A stretch of 64,000 nt of DNA from assembly GCF_003096675.1 (NCBI RefSeq), contig NZ_QEKW01000002.1, forward strand, positions 401,179-465,178. The letters are read 5' to 3'. Shown here in pieces: positions 51,231 to 59,722 of this stretch (positions are counted from its first letter, which is position 1; every line of letters begins with the position of its first letter). A program made the position numbers and the translations under genes. Under the pieces are notes generated by a model. That model did no database searches, was not told the origin of the DNA, and was given only the letters and a program-made list of their open reading frames with translations. Source of the stretch: Actinomycetospora cinnamomea. GTDB taxonomy: Bacteria > Actinomycetota > Actinomycetes > Mycobacteriales > Pseudonocardiaceae.

Positions 51231-52632
51231 AGACGAGACGCCAGAGCCCGGCGACCGACGCGCACACCACGAAGCCCAGCGCGAGGGGCAGCAGCGTCGC
51301 CACGAGCGTCCAGCGCAGGCTGCGGGTCTCGTGCCAGATGGTCAGGACCGTCGTGCTGCACGGGTGGTGCAGCAGCGTGAACAGCATGAGGTTCACGGCC
51401 GTGAGCAGCGTCCAGCCGCCGGTCGTGACCAGCACCGACCCGATCTGCGCGTCGTCGCCCAGCTCGAGCATCACCCCCGGCGCCGCACCGGCGGCGGGCG
51501 CGCCCAGGGTCAGCGTCAGCATGACGATCGTCGGGATGATGATCTCGTTGGCCGGGACCGCCACGACGTAGGCGAGCAGGATGATCCCGTTGAGCCCCAT
51601 CAGCCAGCCGATCGGCTCCAAGGCCGTGACGAGGTGGGCGGCGACGCTCGCGTCGCCGAGGTCGACGTTGCTGACCAGCCAGATCACCGCACCGGCCGGC
51701 GCCGCCATCACGACGGCACGGCGGAGCACCTTGAGCGTGCGGTCGATGATGCTCGTGTACAGGGTGCGCAGCACGCGCGGCGGTCGGTAGGGCGGCAGCT
51801 CCAGGGAGTAGACGGAGCTCTCGCCCTGCAGCACCGTGCGGGAGAGCGCCCAGGACACCGCGAGCGTCACGCCGATCCCGAGGATCACCACCGCGACCAC
51901 GGCGCCCGCGGCGACGAACCCGGCGAGGGCCGGCGGCACCACGGCCCCGACGAAGATCGTCCCCATGAGGATCAGCGTCGGCCAGCGCCCGTTGCAGATG
52001 CTGAAGTTGTTGGTGATGACCGCGATGAGCCGCTCGCGGCGGCTGTCGATGATGCGCGTGGCGGTGACGCCCGCGGCGTTGCAGCCGTAGCCCATCATCA
52101 TCGTCAGCGACTGCTTGCCGTGCGCCCCGGCGCGGGCGAACAGCCGATCGAGGTTGAACGCCACGCGCGGTAGGTAGCCGAAGTCCTCGAGCAGGGTGAA
52201 CAGCGGGAAGAAGATCGCCATCGGCGGGAGCATCACCGCGACCACCCAGGCCGTGGCCAGGTAGACCCCGTCGACGAGCAGACCCGTCACCACCGCGGGC
52301 GCGCCCAGGGCGGTGAACCCGTCGCGCAGCCACGTGTGCCCGTTCTCGACCAGCAGCGTGTAGAGCAGGTCGGACGGCACCGCGGCGCCGGCGATCGTGA
52401 ACCAGAAGACGCCGAAGAACAGCACGCCCATCGCCACGAACCCCCACACGCGGTGGGTGAGCACGCGGTCCAGGGCCCGGTCGACGGTCAGGCGGGCGGC
52501 CGCGCCGTCGCGGTCGACGCTCTCGGCCGCGAGCCGGGCGGCGTCGGTGTAGAGCGACTCGACGATGCGGTCGCCGACGTCGTCGGAGAGGTCGCGGCGC
52601 AGGCGGGCGGCCTCGTCGAGGAGGTCGGTCAT
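51226..52632 (-). CDS. feoB: FeoB membrane domain (split FeoB, C-part)
   Basis: A 468-residue membrane part of FeoB with about eight hydrophobic segments and two Gate motifs: MMMGYGCNAAGVTATRIIDSRRERL and NNFSICNGRWPTLILMG, then VVAVPANEIIIPTIVMLTL and LHHPCSTTVLTIWHETRS. It lacks the G-domain, which is encoded by the preceding gene. It starts at ATG 52632, overlapping the stop of that gene by four bases (ATGA), so the two chains are made together. The split is natural rather than a sequencing slip, since both parts have proper ends. Confidence 0.9.
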   Translation of the reverse strand: MTDLLDEAARLRRDLSDDVGDRIVESLYTDAARLAAESVDRDGAAARLTVDRALDRVLTHRVWGFVAMGVLFFGVFWFTIAGAAVPSDLLYTLLVENGHTWLRDGFTALGAPAVVTGLLVDGVYLATAWVVAVMLPPMAIFFPLFTLLEDFGYLPRVAFNLDRLFARAGAHGKQSLTMMMGYGCNAAGVTATRIIDSRRERLIAVITNNFSICNGRWPTLILMGTIFVGAVVPPALAGFVAAGAVVAVVILGIGVTLAVSWALSRTVLQGESSVYSLELPPYRPPRVLRTLYTSIIDRTLKVLRRAVVMAAPAGAVIWLVSNVDLGDASVAAHLVTALEPIGWLMGLNGIILLAYVVAVPANEIIIPTIVMLTLTLGAPAAGAAPGVMLELGDDAQIGSVLVTTGGWTLLTAVNLMLFTLLHHPCSTTVLTIWHETRSLRWTLVATLLPLALGFVVCASVAGLWRLVS

Positions 52633-53468
52633 CCCGCGGCCTCCGCGGCGGTGTCCGTCGTGGGCGCGGCGAGGTCCCCCAGCGTGCCGTCGCGCACCGC
52701 GGCCTCGATGCCCGGGTCGCCCTCGAGCAGGCGCAGCGCGACCCACCGGGTGTTGGGCAGCGACGGGAAGCGCGCCGCGACCTGCTGGGCCAGCGCGGAC
52801 ACCGCCCGCTCGAGCTCGGGGTCGTGATGGGTCAGGCGCAGGGGCGCGGGCGGGTCGTCGGCGGTCGCGACCTGCTCGATGGCCGCGAGCAGGTCGGACA
52901 GGCCCTCGCCGCGCCGGGCCGCAGTGGCGACGACGGGGACGCCGAGCTCGCGGGTCAGGTGGCGCACGTCGACGGTGATCCCGTGGCGGCGGGCCTCGTC
53001 GACGAGGTTGAGGGCGACGACCACCCGTCCGGTGATCTGGCGGACCTGGAGCACCAGCGGCAGGTTGCGCTCGAGGCGCGTCGCGTCGACCACGACGACG
53101 GTGACGTCGGGCCGCCCGAACAGCAGCACGTCGCGGGCGACGTCCTCGTCGGCGCTGGTGGACAGCAGCGAGTACGTCCCGGGCAGATCGACGATGCGGT
53201 AGCCGACCCCGCCGTAGGAGAAGCCGCCCTCGGCGCGCGCGACGGTCTTGCCCGCCCAGTTGCCGACGTGCTGGCGCAGACCGGTGAGCGCGTTGAAGAC
53301 GGTGCTCTTGCCGGTGTTCGGGTTGCCCGCGAGGGCGACGACGTAGGAGTAGCGCCCGGGGTCGAGCCCCAGGCGGGCGAGGCGTGCCGCGTCCGGGGCG
53401 AGCGCGCAGGAGGCACACGCCTCACCGGCCCCCGGGCCGACGCCCGGCGTCGGCAGCGGCGTCGCCAC
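52629..53468 (-). CDS. FeoB GTPase domain (split FeoB, N-part)
   Basis: A 279-residue GTP-binding part of FeoB. G1 is GNPNTGKST at about 48-56, G3 DLPGTYSL, G4 NLVDEA; after these come a helical GDI-like segment and a low-complexity end (TTDTAAEAAG). An N-terminal CASC motif (18-21) precedes the G domain. FeoB imports Fe2+ coupled to nucleotide hydrolysis. ATG 53468 starts three bases after the feoA stop. It is unusual that G and membrane domains are encoded separately. Confidence 0.9.
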   Translation of the reverse strand: MATPLPTPGVGPGAGEACASCALAPDAARLARLGLDPGRYSYVVALAGNPNTGKSTVFNALTGLRQHVGNWAGKTVARAEGGFSYGGVGYRIVDLPGTYSLLSTSADEDVARDVLLFGRPDVTVVVVDATRLERNLPLVLQVRQITGRVVVALNLVDEARRHGITVDVRHLTRELGVPVVATAARRGEGLSDLLAAIEQVATADDPPAPLRLTHHDPELERAVSALAQQVAARFPSLPNTRWVALRLLEGDPGIEAAVRDGTLGDLAAPTTDTAAEAAG

Positions 53469-53471
53469 GGG

Positions 53472-53723
53472 TCAGCGGTCCTCGTCGTCGGGGTGGGCCT
53501 CGACGTGGACGGCCCGGGCCTGGTCGCGGCGCAGCACCACGAGGGCGCCACGGACCTCGTAGGCGGTCGGGTCCCCCAACGGGCTCGTCAGCTCCGCGTG
53601 CACCGCGGCGCCGGGCAGCAGGCCGAGGTCCATCAGTCGGCGGCGCGCACCGCCCCGGATCTCCAACCCGGTGACCACGGCGCGGTCACCCCGGGGGAGC
53701 TCGTCGAGTGTCATCACCATCAC
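53472..53723 (-). CDS. feoA: FeoA ferrous iron transport accessory protein
   Basis: An 83-residue SH3-like protein: LDELPRGDRAVVTGLEIRGGARRRLMDLGLLPGAAVHAEL, then GDPTAYEVRGALVVLRRDQARAVHV, the FeoA pattern. It assists FeoB. There are several start codons in succession (GTG 53723, ATG 53720, ATG 53714). It begins the feo operon 38 bases after the palindromic operator at 53761-53778. Confidence 0.88.
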   Translation of the reverse strand: MMVMTLDELPRGDRAVVTGLEIRGGARRRLMDLGLLPGAAVHAELTSPLGDPTAYEVRGALVVLRRDQARAVHVEAHPDDEDR

Positions 53724-53760
53724 CCGTTCCGCCGCCGTCTTCGCCGCGCTGGTACCCGGA

Positions 53761-53778
53761 AGTTCGGCCAGCCGAACT
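53761..53778. promoter_or_regulatory. Operator ahead of feoA
   Basis: AGTTCGGC and GCCGAACT arms of eight bases around CA, perfect inverted repeat. It is between the DtxR-family regulator gene and feoA, and fits a metal-dependent DtxR/MntR-type site. Confidence 0.65.
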
Positions 53779-53791
53779 CTGGTGACGGATG

Positions 53792-54514
53792 CTACGTCGC
53801 CGAGGTCCGGTGGAACACCCCCTCGACGACCTCACCGACCCACAGCGCCTCGGCCAGCTCCGGTCCGAGGTCGAGCTCGCGGAGCTCGTGGCCGTCGCGG
53901 GCGAGCCGGACGAGGAACGGCCCGCCGAACGGGCGCCGGGCGACGAGCTCGAGGGTGACACCGAGCTCGACCGCATGCTCGCGCAACCACGCGAGCATGG
54001 CCGGGTCGGTGTCGTCGACGCGCGTGAGCAGCCCCCGGTCGCCGGGCTCGAGCGTGGAGAACCGCCGACCGTCGAAGGGGGCGATCGTGCCGTCGGGCGT
54101 GGGGATCGGGTCGCCGTGGGGATCGAAGCTCGGGTGCCCGAGGCGCGCGTCCATCCGGGCGAGCAGCCGCTCGGAGACGTGGTGCTCCAGCACCTCGGCC
54201 TCGACGTGCACCTCGTCCCAGCCGTAGCCCAGCTCGCGGACGAGGTAGGTCTCGAGCAGGCGGTGGCGGCGCAGCACGGCGAGCGCGGCGCGCGTGCCCT
54301 CCTCGGTGAGCCGGACCCCGCCGTAGCGGCGGTGCTCGACGAGGCCCTGCTCGGTCAGCCGCCGGACCATGCCCGACACCGACGACGCGCCCACGCCGAG
54401 GCGCCGGGCCAGGCCGGTGGTCGACGCCGGACCCTCGCCGCGCTCGGCGGAGGCGTAGATGGCCTTGAGGTAGTCGTCGACCGCCGTCGAGTGCGGGGCG
54501 TCGGGACCGGCCAT
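53792..54514 (-). CDS. DtxR/MntR-family metal-dependent regulator
   Basis: A 240-residue protein: an N-terminal winged HTH (VDDYLKAIYASAERGEGPASTTGLARRLGVGASSVSGMVRRL), a metal-binding dimerisation domain with ETYLVRELGYGWDEVHVEAEVLEHHVSERLLARMDARLG, and a C-terminal FeoA-like SH3 domain (about 150-235). It lies directly upstream of feoA on the same strand with a palindromic operator between, so it probably controls the feo operon and itself. The metal may be iron or manganese. Confidence 0.87.
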   Translation of the reverse strand: MAGPDAPHSTAVDDYLKAIYASAERGEGPASTTGLARRLGVGASSVSGMVRRLTEQGLVEHRRYGGVRLTEEGTRAALAVLRRHRLLETYLVRELGYGWDEVHVEAEVLEHHVSERLLARMDARLGHPSFDPHGDPIPTPDGTIAPFDGRRFSTLEPGDRGLLTRVDDTDPAMLAWLREHAVELGVTLELVARRPFGGPFLVRLARDGHELRELDLGPELAEALWVGEVVEGVFHRTSAT

Positions 54515-54569
54515 GACCAGAGCGTAGCGGCGCGACCCCGCTCCGAGGACGTCGTCGCAGGTCGAGGTG

Positions 54570-54953
54570 CTACAAGGTGGCGCGCAGCGCGCGTACCGCG
54601 TCAGCGCAGGCCGAGGCAGACTCGGCGTGCCGACGGCAGTGCTCGTGGTGGTCGGCGTGCGCGCCGCAGGCGGACGCGCTGGCGTCGCAGGCCAGCGCCG
54701 CGGCGTCCAGCACGGCGGTCAGAGTGACCGGGTCGCCGCCCTCGCCACGGACCAGGACGCGGTGCGCGGCGGCGCAGACGTCGGCGCAGTCGAGCGCCCG
54801 GCGAGTCTCGGCCGCCATCCCGCCGGTTGCCGCCATCGCGATCGTGCACGCGGTACTGACCTGCTCGCACTCGGCCAGGGCATCGAGCGCGTCGACGCGC
54901 TCGGGCGCGGCGGTGTCGCCGATGCTCGCGAGGTCCTCGCTGGTGTGGGTCAT
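54570..54953 (-). CDS. Csp-like four-helix-bundle copper-binding protein
   Basis: A 127-residue Cys-rich four-helix protein (DUF326/Csp type) with regularly spaced cysteines: ALAECEQVSTACTIAM, RALDCADVCAAAHRVL, AALACDASASACGAHADHHEHCRRHAESASACADAV. Csp proteins store Cu(I) inside the bundle. The ATG 54953 has GAGGGGGAA upstream; the open frame continues further upstream into a degraded methyltransferase. It is cytosolic (no signal). It lies downstream of iron genes in a metal region. Confidence 0.85.
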   Translation of the reverse strand: MTHTSEDLASIGDTAAPERVDALDALAECEQVSTACTIAMAATGGMAAETRRALDCADVCAAAHRVLVRGEGGDPVTLTAVLDAAALACDASASACGAHADHHEHCRRHAESASACADAVRALRATL

Positions 54954-55058
54954 CGTTCCCCCTCGGGTCCGGGACGTCCCCAGGATCGCTGGGTACGCGC
55001 CGGTAGGCACCTCGCCGGTCAGTCGGTGAGGCGCGCCCGGAACAGGCCGGGACGCCGG

Positions 55059-55358
55059 GCGCCGAGGACAGGGATCGAACAGCAGCTGCCCGCCCGGGAA
55101 GCGCGCCGCGAGGTCACGGGCCAGTCCGAGCGCCTGCTCGCGCGTGAAGTACATGAGCAGGCCCTCGGCGGTGACGATCGTGGGCGTCGGCGGGTCGGTG
55201 GTCACCGCGTCCATCCAGGCGCGATCGAGCGCCGAGAGGGTCAGCGTCCGCACGCGATCGGCGGCGGGCAGCCCCGGGCGTCGCGCCTCGGCGGCCCGGT
55301 TGTGCAGGGTCCACAGCGTCGTCTCCGGCACGCCGGTGAGCTCGGGTCGCACCGTCAC
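55059..55358 (-). pseudogene. Internally deleted LCM-type SAM methyltransferase remnant
   Basis: The translation begins RPELTGVPETTLWTLHNRAAEARRP, as in actinobacterial LCMT-like methyltransferases, and then jumps to SALDRAWMDAV, TIVTAEGLLMYFTREQ and FPGGQLLFD, which lie about 100 residues further on in intact members. The SAM-binding glycine loop is missing and the C-terminus is replaced by a proline/arginine tail. The frame runs on into the Csp gene without a stop. This is a relic, not a gene. Confidence 0.6.
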
Positions 55359-55462
55359 GGCCCCGCCGCCCGTCGGCCCCGTGCGCGTACAGGTGCGCGT
55401 CGACGCCGACAGCGCCTCGCGGTGCGGACAGCGACGGCATCAGCGTTCACCTCCGAGAAGCA

Positions 55463-55481
55463 TGAGGTGAGGCTCGCCTTA
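55463..55481 (+). promoter_or_regulatory. Strong DtxR/IdeR iron-box candidate
   Basis: TGAGGTGAGGCTCGCCTTA matches 15 of 19 positions of TWAGGTTAGSCTAACCTWA. It covers the -35 region of the acyl-CoA dehydrogenase promoter, so Fe-bound repressor would block RNA polymerase. It also faces the remnant and Csp gene on the other strand. Confidence 0.75.
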
Positions 55482-55506
55482 CTTCGCTGTCAGCGGGAGA
55501 TAGGCT
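55479..55506 (+). promoter_or_regulatory. Promoter of the acyl-CoA dehydrogenase gene
   Basis: TTACTT (55479-55484) and TAGGCT (55501-55506) with a 16-base spacer. The GTG start at 55514 is only seven bases after the -10, so the mRNA is probably leaderless, as is common in actinobacteria. Confidence 0.5.
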
Positions 55507-55513
55507 CGGCGTC

Positions 55514-56554
55514 GTGTCGGACGTCGTGGACCGTGCCCGGGACCTCGCGGACGCCGTGCTGCGGCCCGCGGCCGAGGAGGTCGACGCCACCGCGACGATC
55601 CCCGAGGGCCACTTCCGTGCGTTGGCCGACGCCGGCTTCTACGGCCTGGCGGCGCCGCCCGAGGCCGGCGGGCCGGACATCGGCTTCGACGAGTTCCTCG
55701 CCGTGGTCGAGACGCTCGCCGGCGCGTGCCTGACCACGACGTTCACGTGGATGCAGCACCACGGCACGGTGCGCGGGCTCGCGGACACGGCGAACATCGC
55801 GCTGCGCGAGCGCCACCTCGCCGCGGCGGTCCGCGGGGACAGACGCTGCGGGGTCGCGTTCGCGGGGGCCATCCCGCAGCCACCGCAGCTGTGGGCCACG
55901 GCGGTCGACGGGGGCTGGCGTCTGGACGGCGTCGCGCCGCTGGTCACGGGCTGGGGGCTCGTCGACCTGCTCCTGGTCTCCGCTCGCGACGCCGCCAGTG
56001 CCGACGCCGACGACGAGCACGCCCGGGTCGTGGCCCTGCTCGTGCCGGCCCGCCCCGCGGACGGGGTGACCGTGCACCCCCTCGACCTCGCCGCGGCGAA
56101 CGGCAGTCGTACCGTGCGCCTCGACGTCGACGGCTGGTGGGTGCCCGACGACGCCGTGGTGTCGGTGCGCTCGCGGGCGGACTTCCTCGCCGCCCAGCAC
56201 GGCAGCGCGCGGGTCAACGGCTGCCTCGCGCTGGGGATCGCCGGGCGCTGCGCCGCGATGGTCGAGGAGGCGGGCGGACCGGAGGCGGCCGCGGCGCTGC
56301 GGCACGCGCTCGACGCCGCGCGCGCCGGCCTGGACGGGGCGCTGGCCGACCCGTCGGCGATGCCCGCCGCCCGGGCGACCGCGTCGGCCCTGGCCGTGCG
56401 GGCGGCCGCGACGCTGACCGTCGCCGTCGGCAGCCGCGCGATCGTCGGGCGCCATCCCGCCCGGCGGCTGGCCCGCGAGGCGGCGTTCACCCTCGTCGCC
56501 GCCGGCCGCCCCGAGATCCGCACCGAGCTGCTCGGTGCGCTGTCGCGCATGTGA
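55514..56554 (+). CDS. Acyl-CoA dehydrogenase, iron-box controlled
   Basis: A 346-residue acyl-CoA dehydrogenase-like flavoprotein: ALADAGFYGLAAPPEAGG, GTVRGLADTANIALRERHLAAAVRG, a middle beta domain (WRLDGVAPLVTGWGLVDLLLVSARD) and a C-terminal helical domain ending FTLVAAGRPEIRTELLGAL. It is shorter than the 380-residue norm. It has a strong IdeR-like box in its promoter. MbtN/FadE14, an acyl-carrier dehydrogenase of mycobactin synthesis, is also iron-regulated, so a role in lipid-siderophore chemistry is possible (inference). It starts at GTG 55514. Confidence 0.78.
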   Translation: MSDVVDRARDLADAVLRPAAEEVDATATIPEGHFRALADAGFYGLAAPPEAGGPDIGFDEFLAVVETLAGACLTTTFTWMQHHGTVRGLADTANIALRERHLAAAVRGDRRCGVAFAGAIPQPPQLWATAVDGGWRLDGVAPLVTGWGLVDLLLVSARDAASADADDEHARVVALLVPARPADGVTVHPLDLAAANGSRTVRLDVDGWWVPDDAVVSVRSRADFLAAQHGSARVNGCLALGIAGRCAAMVEEAGGPEAAAALRHALDAARAGLDGALADPSAMPAARATASALAVRAAATLTVAVGSRAIVGRHPARRLAREAAFTLVAAGRPEIRTELLGALSRM

Positions 56555-56559
56555 GCACA

Positions 56560-56598
56560 CGACGACCCCCCGGCCCCGGAGGGCACGAGGGGTCGTCG
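56560..56598. terminator. Convergent terminator
   Basis: Ten-base arms CGACGACCCC (56560-56569) and GGGGTCGTCG (56589-56598) with a 19-base loop, between the convergent dehydrogenase and superoxide dismutase genes. Confidence 0.65.
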
Positions 56599-56652
56599 CG
56601 CGCCGCGCGGCGGACGCTTGTCGGAACGATCACCGCGCGAGACCGGACGGAC

Positions 56653-57267
56653 TCAGGCGATCTTGAGCCCCTGCGCGTGCTGGTAGCGCTGCGCCGCATC
56701 GGCCCAGTTCACGACGTTCCACCAGGCCTTCACGTAGTCCGGCTTGACGTTCTGGTAGTCCAGGTAGAAGGCGTGCTCCCACATGTCGAGCATGACCACG
56801 GGGACGATGCCCAGCGGCACGTTGGCCTGCTGGTCGTAGAGCTGGAAGACGCGCAGCTTCCCGGTGAGGGTGTCGACGCCGAGGATCGCCCAGCCCGAGC
56901 CCTGGATGCTCGTCGCGACGGCGGTGAAGTGCTTCTGGAACAGGTCGAACGAGCCGAAGTCCCGGTCGATCCCCGACGCCAGGTCCCCGTCCGGCTTGTC
57001 GCCGCCGTCGGGGCTGAGGTTCACCCAGAACACCGAGTGGTTGATGTGCCCGCCGTAGTTGAAGGCGAGGTTCTTCTCCCAGAGGAGGGCCGTCGTGCCG
57101 ATCGTGTCCTGCTCGCGGGCCTCGGCCAGCGCGTCGATCGCGGCGTTCAGCCCGGTGACGTACGTGTTGTGGTGCTTGTCGTGGTGCAGCTCCATGATCT
57201 TGCCCGAGATGTGCGGCTCGAGAGCGCCGTAGTCGTAGGGCAGGTCGGGGAGCGTGTACTCCGCCAT
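56653..57267 (-). CDS. Fe/Mn superoxide dismutase
   Basis: A 204-residue cytosolic dismutase converting superoxide to H2O2 and O2. The four metal ligands are visible: His in [13 protein letters not shown], His in [10 protein letters not shown], Asp and His in [23 protein letters not shown] and GSGWAILG are family landmarks. Whether the metal is Fe or Mn cannot be told with certainty. It starts at ATG 57267. The spacer of 144 bases upstream, to pabBC, has no iron box visible. Confidence 0.94.
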   Translation of the reverse strand: MAEYTLPDLPYDYGALEPHISGKIMELHHDKHHNTYVTGLNAAIDALAEAREQDTIGTTALLWEKNLAFNYGGHINHSVFWVNLSPDGGDKPDGDLASGIDRDFGSFDLFQKHFTAVATSIQGSGWAILGVDTLTGKLRVFQLYDQQANVPLGIVPVVMLDMWEHAFYLDYQNVKPDYVKAWWNVVNWADAAQRYQHAQGLKIA

Positions 57268-57411
57268 CCGGTGTCTCCGATCCGGGTCGGCTGCTGCTTC
57301 GCCTGTGGAGGGCCAGCGTCCTGCTGTTGCCGCCGATGTGCAACTCCGGCTCTCTGGCGCGTCCGGGTCGCCCACCGACCGGGCGGGTGTACCCACTCAC
57401 CCCGGGTTCGA

Positions 57412-59214
57412 TCAGGCCGGTCGACGCGCGGACCCCACGACCGCGACGGGTGCCGGCCCGGCCCCGTCGCCGACCAGCACCGCCCGCCGCCACCCCCGCA
57501 ACGAGCTGACCACCGCCAGCGCCGCGGCCCGGCGCAGGTCGGCGGGTCGCAGGGTCCGCTCCAGCAGATCGCCGCGGTCCCGGTGCACCGCCCGCCCCAC
57601 GCCGGGCAGGGCGCCCGCGGACAGCGGCGGGGTGCACCAGACCCCGTCGAGGTGCACCGCGAGGGTCGCGACCGTGGTCTCGACCAGCTCCCCGCGGTCG
57701 TTGACCAGCACGACGTCGTCCGCGCCGGGGTGCCGGGCGCGGGCCTCGTCGTACGGCGCGCGGCGGGTGGTCTTGTGGTGGCGCGCGACGTCGTCGGGGT
57801 CGAGCCGCTGGTCGTCGACGGCCAGCCGCACCGGGCCGGGCCCGTCGACGGGGAGCGGCGCCACGGTGACCTCCACGCGCCCGTCGGCGGCCAGGTGCAC
57901 GCGGACGCGGGCGTCGCCCGTCACCTCGCCCGTCATCTCGCCCGTCACCTCCGCCACCGCGGATCGCAGCACGGCCGGTTCGGCGGGGATGCCGAAGTAC
58001 GCGGCCGAGTCGAGCATCCGCGCCAGGTGTCGCTCGAGGTGACGGGGCCGGCCGTCGACGAGCGCGAACGTCTCGAGCAGCCCGGCGGGCCGCGTCCGGT
58101 GACCCAGGACGCGGGCCTTCGCGCGCAGCTCGGCGTGCTCGGCGACCGGGTCCGAGCCCCACGTGATCCCGCTGCCGACGCCGTAGGACGCGGTGCCGCT
58201 GCGGCGATCGACGACGAGCGTGCGGATCGCCACCGAGAACCGTGCCCGCCTCTCCGGAGCGACCCACCCGATCGCGCCGCAGTAGACCCCGCGCGGTCCG
58301 GGCTCCAGGCCGGTGAGGATCTGCATGCTGCGCCGCTTGGGTGCCCCGGTGACCGAGCCGCACGGGAAGAGCGCGCCGAACAGCTCCGGCCACCCGGTCC
58401 CGGGCGCGAGGTGCGCGGTGACCCCGGACGTCAGCTGCCAGACGGTGCCGTAGCGCTCGGGCGTGCACAGGTCGGTGACGTGCACGGTGCCCGGGACGGC
58501 GACGCGGCCCAGGTCGTTGCGCACGAGGTCGACGATCATGACGTTCTCGGCGCGCTCCTTCGGGTCGGCGCGCAGGCGGTCGCACACGGCGCGGTCCGCC
58601 GCCGTCGTGGGCCCGCGCGCCGCCGTGCCCTTCATCGGGCGCATGCGGACCTCCGCCCCGTCGACCTCGCAGAACAGCTCGGGGCTCGCGCTCGCGACGA
58701 CGAGGTCGTCGAGGTCGAGGAAGGCGTTGTACGACCCGCCCTGCTCGGTGGCCATCGCCGCGTAGACCGCCGCGGGGTCGGCCGGGGCGGCGGCGCGCAG
58801 TGTCGTCGTGAGGTTGGCCTGGTATGTCTCACCGGCCGCGATGCGCTCGCGCACGGCCCGGACCCCGTGCCCGTGGGCGTGGGCGTCCATGTCGGGCCGC
58901 CAGGGTCCGGTCTGCGGCCAGGGCTCCGGCACGACGACCGGCGCGACGGTCTCCGGGGCGTGGGTCACGCCGAACCAGGCCAGGGGTGTGCCCGGCGGCG
59001 GATCCACGCGCGGCAGGCTCGGGTCGAGCCCGGCGCCGGCCTCGTACGCCACGAACCCGAACGCCCAGCGCCCCGCGTTCGTGTGCTCCCCGAGGCGCGC
59101 GAGCACCCCGGGGACCTCGTCGTGCCTGGCCGCCACCAGCACCTCGTCGGGCGCCGGGAACGCCAGGGCTCGTCCGGCCCGGAGGTCGTCGAAACGCGCG
59201 GACGAGCGGGTCAC
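57412..59214 (-). CDS. pabB: Aminodeoxychorismate synthase/lyase fusion (PabB-PabC)
   Basis: A 600-residue fusion. Residues about 1-375 are PabB (chorismate-binding: RPMKGTAARG with the ADCS-specific Lys, PKERAENVMIVDLVRNDLGRV, FPCGSVTGAPKRRSMQIL and YCGAIGW), which turns chorismate into aminodeoxychorismate; residues about 380-600 are a fold-type IV PLP lyase (LVDGRPRHLERHLARM, HHKTTRRAPYDEAR with the PLP Lys, VLVNDRGELVETTVATL), which releases p-aminobenzoate. The pair makes folate precursor. No PabA glutaminase is adjacent. A small VTGE/MTGE run (positions about 57925-57960) marks a DNA repeat. ATG 59214 is used. Confidence 0.9.
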   Translation of the reverse strand: MTRSSARFDDLRAGRALAFPAPDEVLVAARHDEVPGVLARLGEHTNAGRWAFGFVAYEAGAGLDPSLPRVDPPPGTPLAWFGVTHAPETVAPVVVPEPWPQTGPWRPDMDAHAHGHGVRAVRERIAAGETYQANLTTTLRAAAPADPAAVYAAMATEQGGSYNAFLDLDDLVVASASPELFCEVDGAEVRMRPMKGTAARGPTTAADRAVCDRLRADPKERAENVMIVDLVRNDLGRVAVPGTVHVTDLCTPERYGTVWQLTSGVTAHLAPGTGWPELFGALFPCGSVTGAPKRRSMQILTGLEPGPRGVYCGAIGWVAPERRARFSVAIRTLVVDRRSGTASYGVGSGITWGSDPVAEHAELRAKARVLGHRTRPAGLLETFALVDGRPRHLERHLARMLDSAAYFGIPAEPAVLRSAVAEVTGEMTGEVTGDARVRVHLAADGRVEVTVAPLPVDGPGPVRLAVDDQRLDPDDVARHHKTTRRAPYDEARARHPGADDVVLVNDRGELVETTVATLAVHLDGVWCTPPLSAGALPGVGRAVHRDRGDLLERTLRPADLRRAAALAVVSSLRGWRRAVLVGDGAGPAPVAVVGSARRPA

Positions 59215-59250
59215 GAGCGGCCAACCTAGCCGGGATCGTGGCCGGGGCGG

Positions 59251-59640
59251 TCAGTCGGCGTAGAGCCGGATCTCGAGGCCGTCGGGATCGCGCAGGCCCA
59301 CGAGGACCTTGCCGCCGTGGTGCCCGGTGACGATCCCGCCGTGCTCGACGCCCAGCTCGTCGAGCCGCGCGCGCCACTGCTCGACCTGGTCGCGCTCGGG
59401 TACCAGCAGGGCCACGGGGTCGAAACCCGCCAGCCCCGCCGCGTGGTCGGGGTCCTCGCGCAGAGCGATGCCGCCCCCGCCACCATGGGGGAGCCGCAGC
59501 GCGACGCCCCGCACGACCCCGTCCTCCTCGAACTCGATCTCGAGGGCCAGTCCGAGCACCCGCTCGTACCACTCGCGGCTCCGGGACACGTCCGAGACGG
59601 GCAGCTTGACGTGGTGGAAGCCGGTGATGGTCGCGTCCAT
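59251..59640 (-). CDS. VOC-family (glyoxalase-like) protein
   Basis: A 129-residue VOC protein: TITGFHHVKLPVSDVSRSREWYERVLGLALEIEFEEDG, metal-ligand candidates His10 and C-terminal LVGLRDPDGLEIRLY. A dioxygenase or glyoxalase-like resistance function is possible. It starts at ATG 59640 and sits upstream of pabBC by 37 bases on the same strand; the two might be cotranscribed. Confidence 0.83.
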   Translation of the reverse strand: MDATITGFHHVKLPVSDVSRSREWYERVLGLALEIEFEEDGVVRGVALRLPHGGGGGIALREDPDHAAGLAGFDPVALLVPERDQVEQWRARLDELGVEHGGIVTGHHGGKVLVGLRDPDGLEIRLYAD

Positions 59641-59722
59641 CGGGACCTCGCAGAGCTCGCGGTGTCGAGGTCCTCAGGGTGGCCCGATACGGCATCCCGC
59701 GACAGGGGCGGGACGCGCGCGG

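Noticed and set aside
51226..53468. FeoB broken by frameshift
   Set aside because: The two frames overlap by a clean ATGA, each with its own start or stop and natural ends, so a real split is more likely than an error.
57925..57960. Short VTGE/MTGE repeat in pabBC as a functional motif
   Set aside because: It is a three-unit 12-base duplication in a linker of the lyase half and has no family counterpart.
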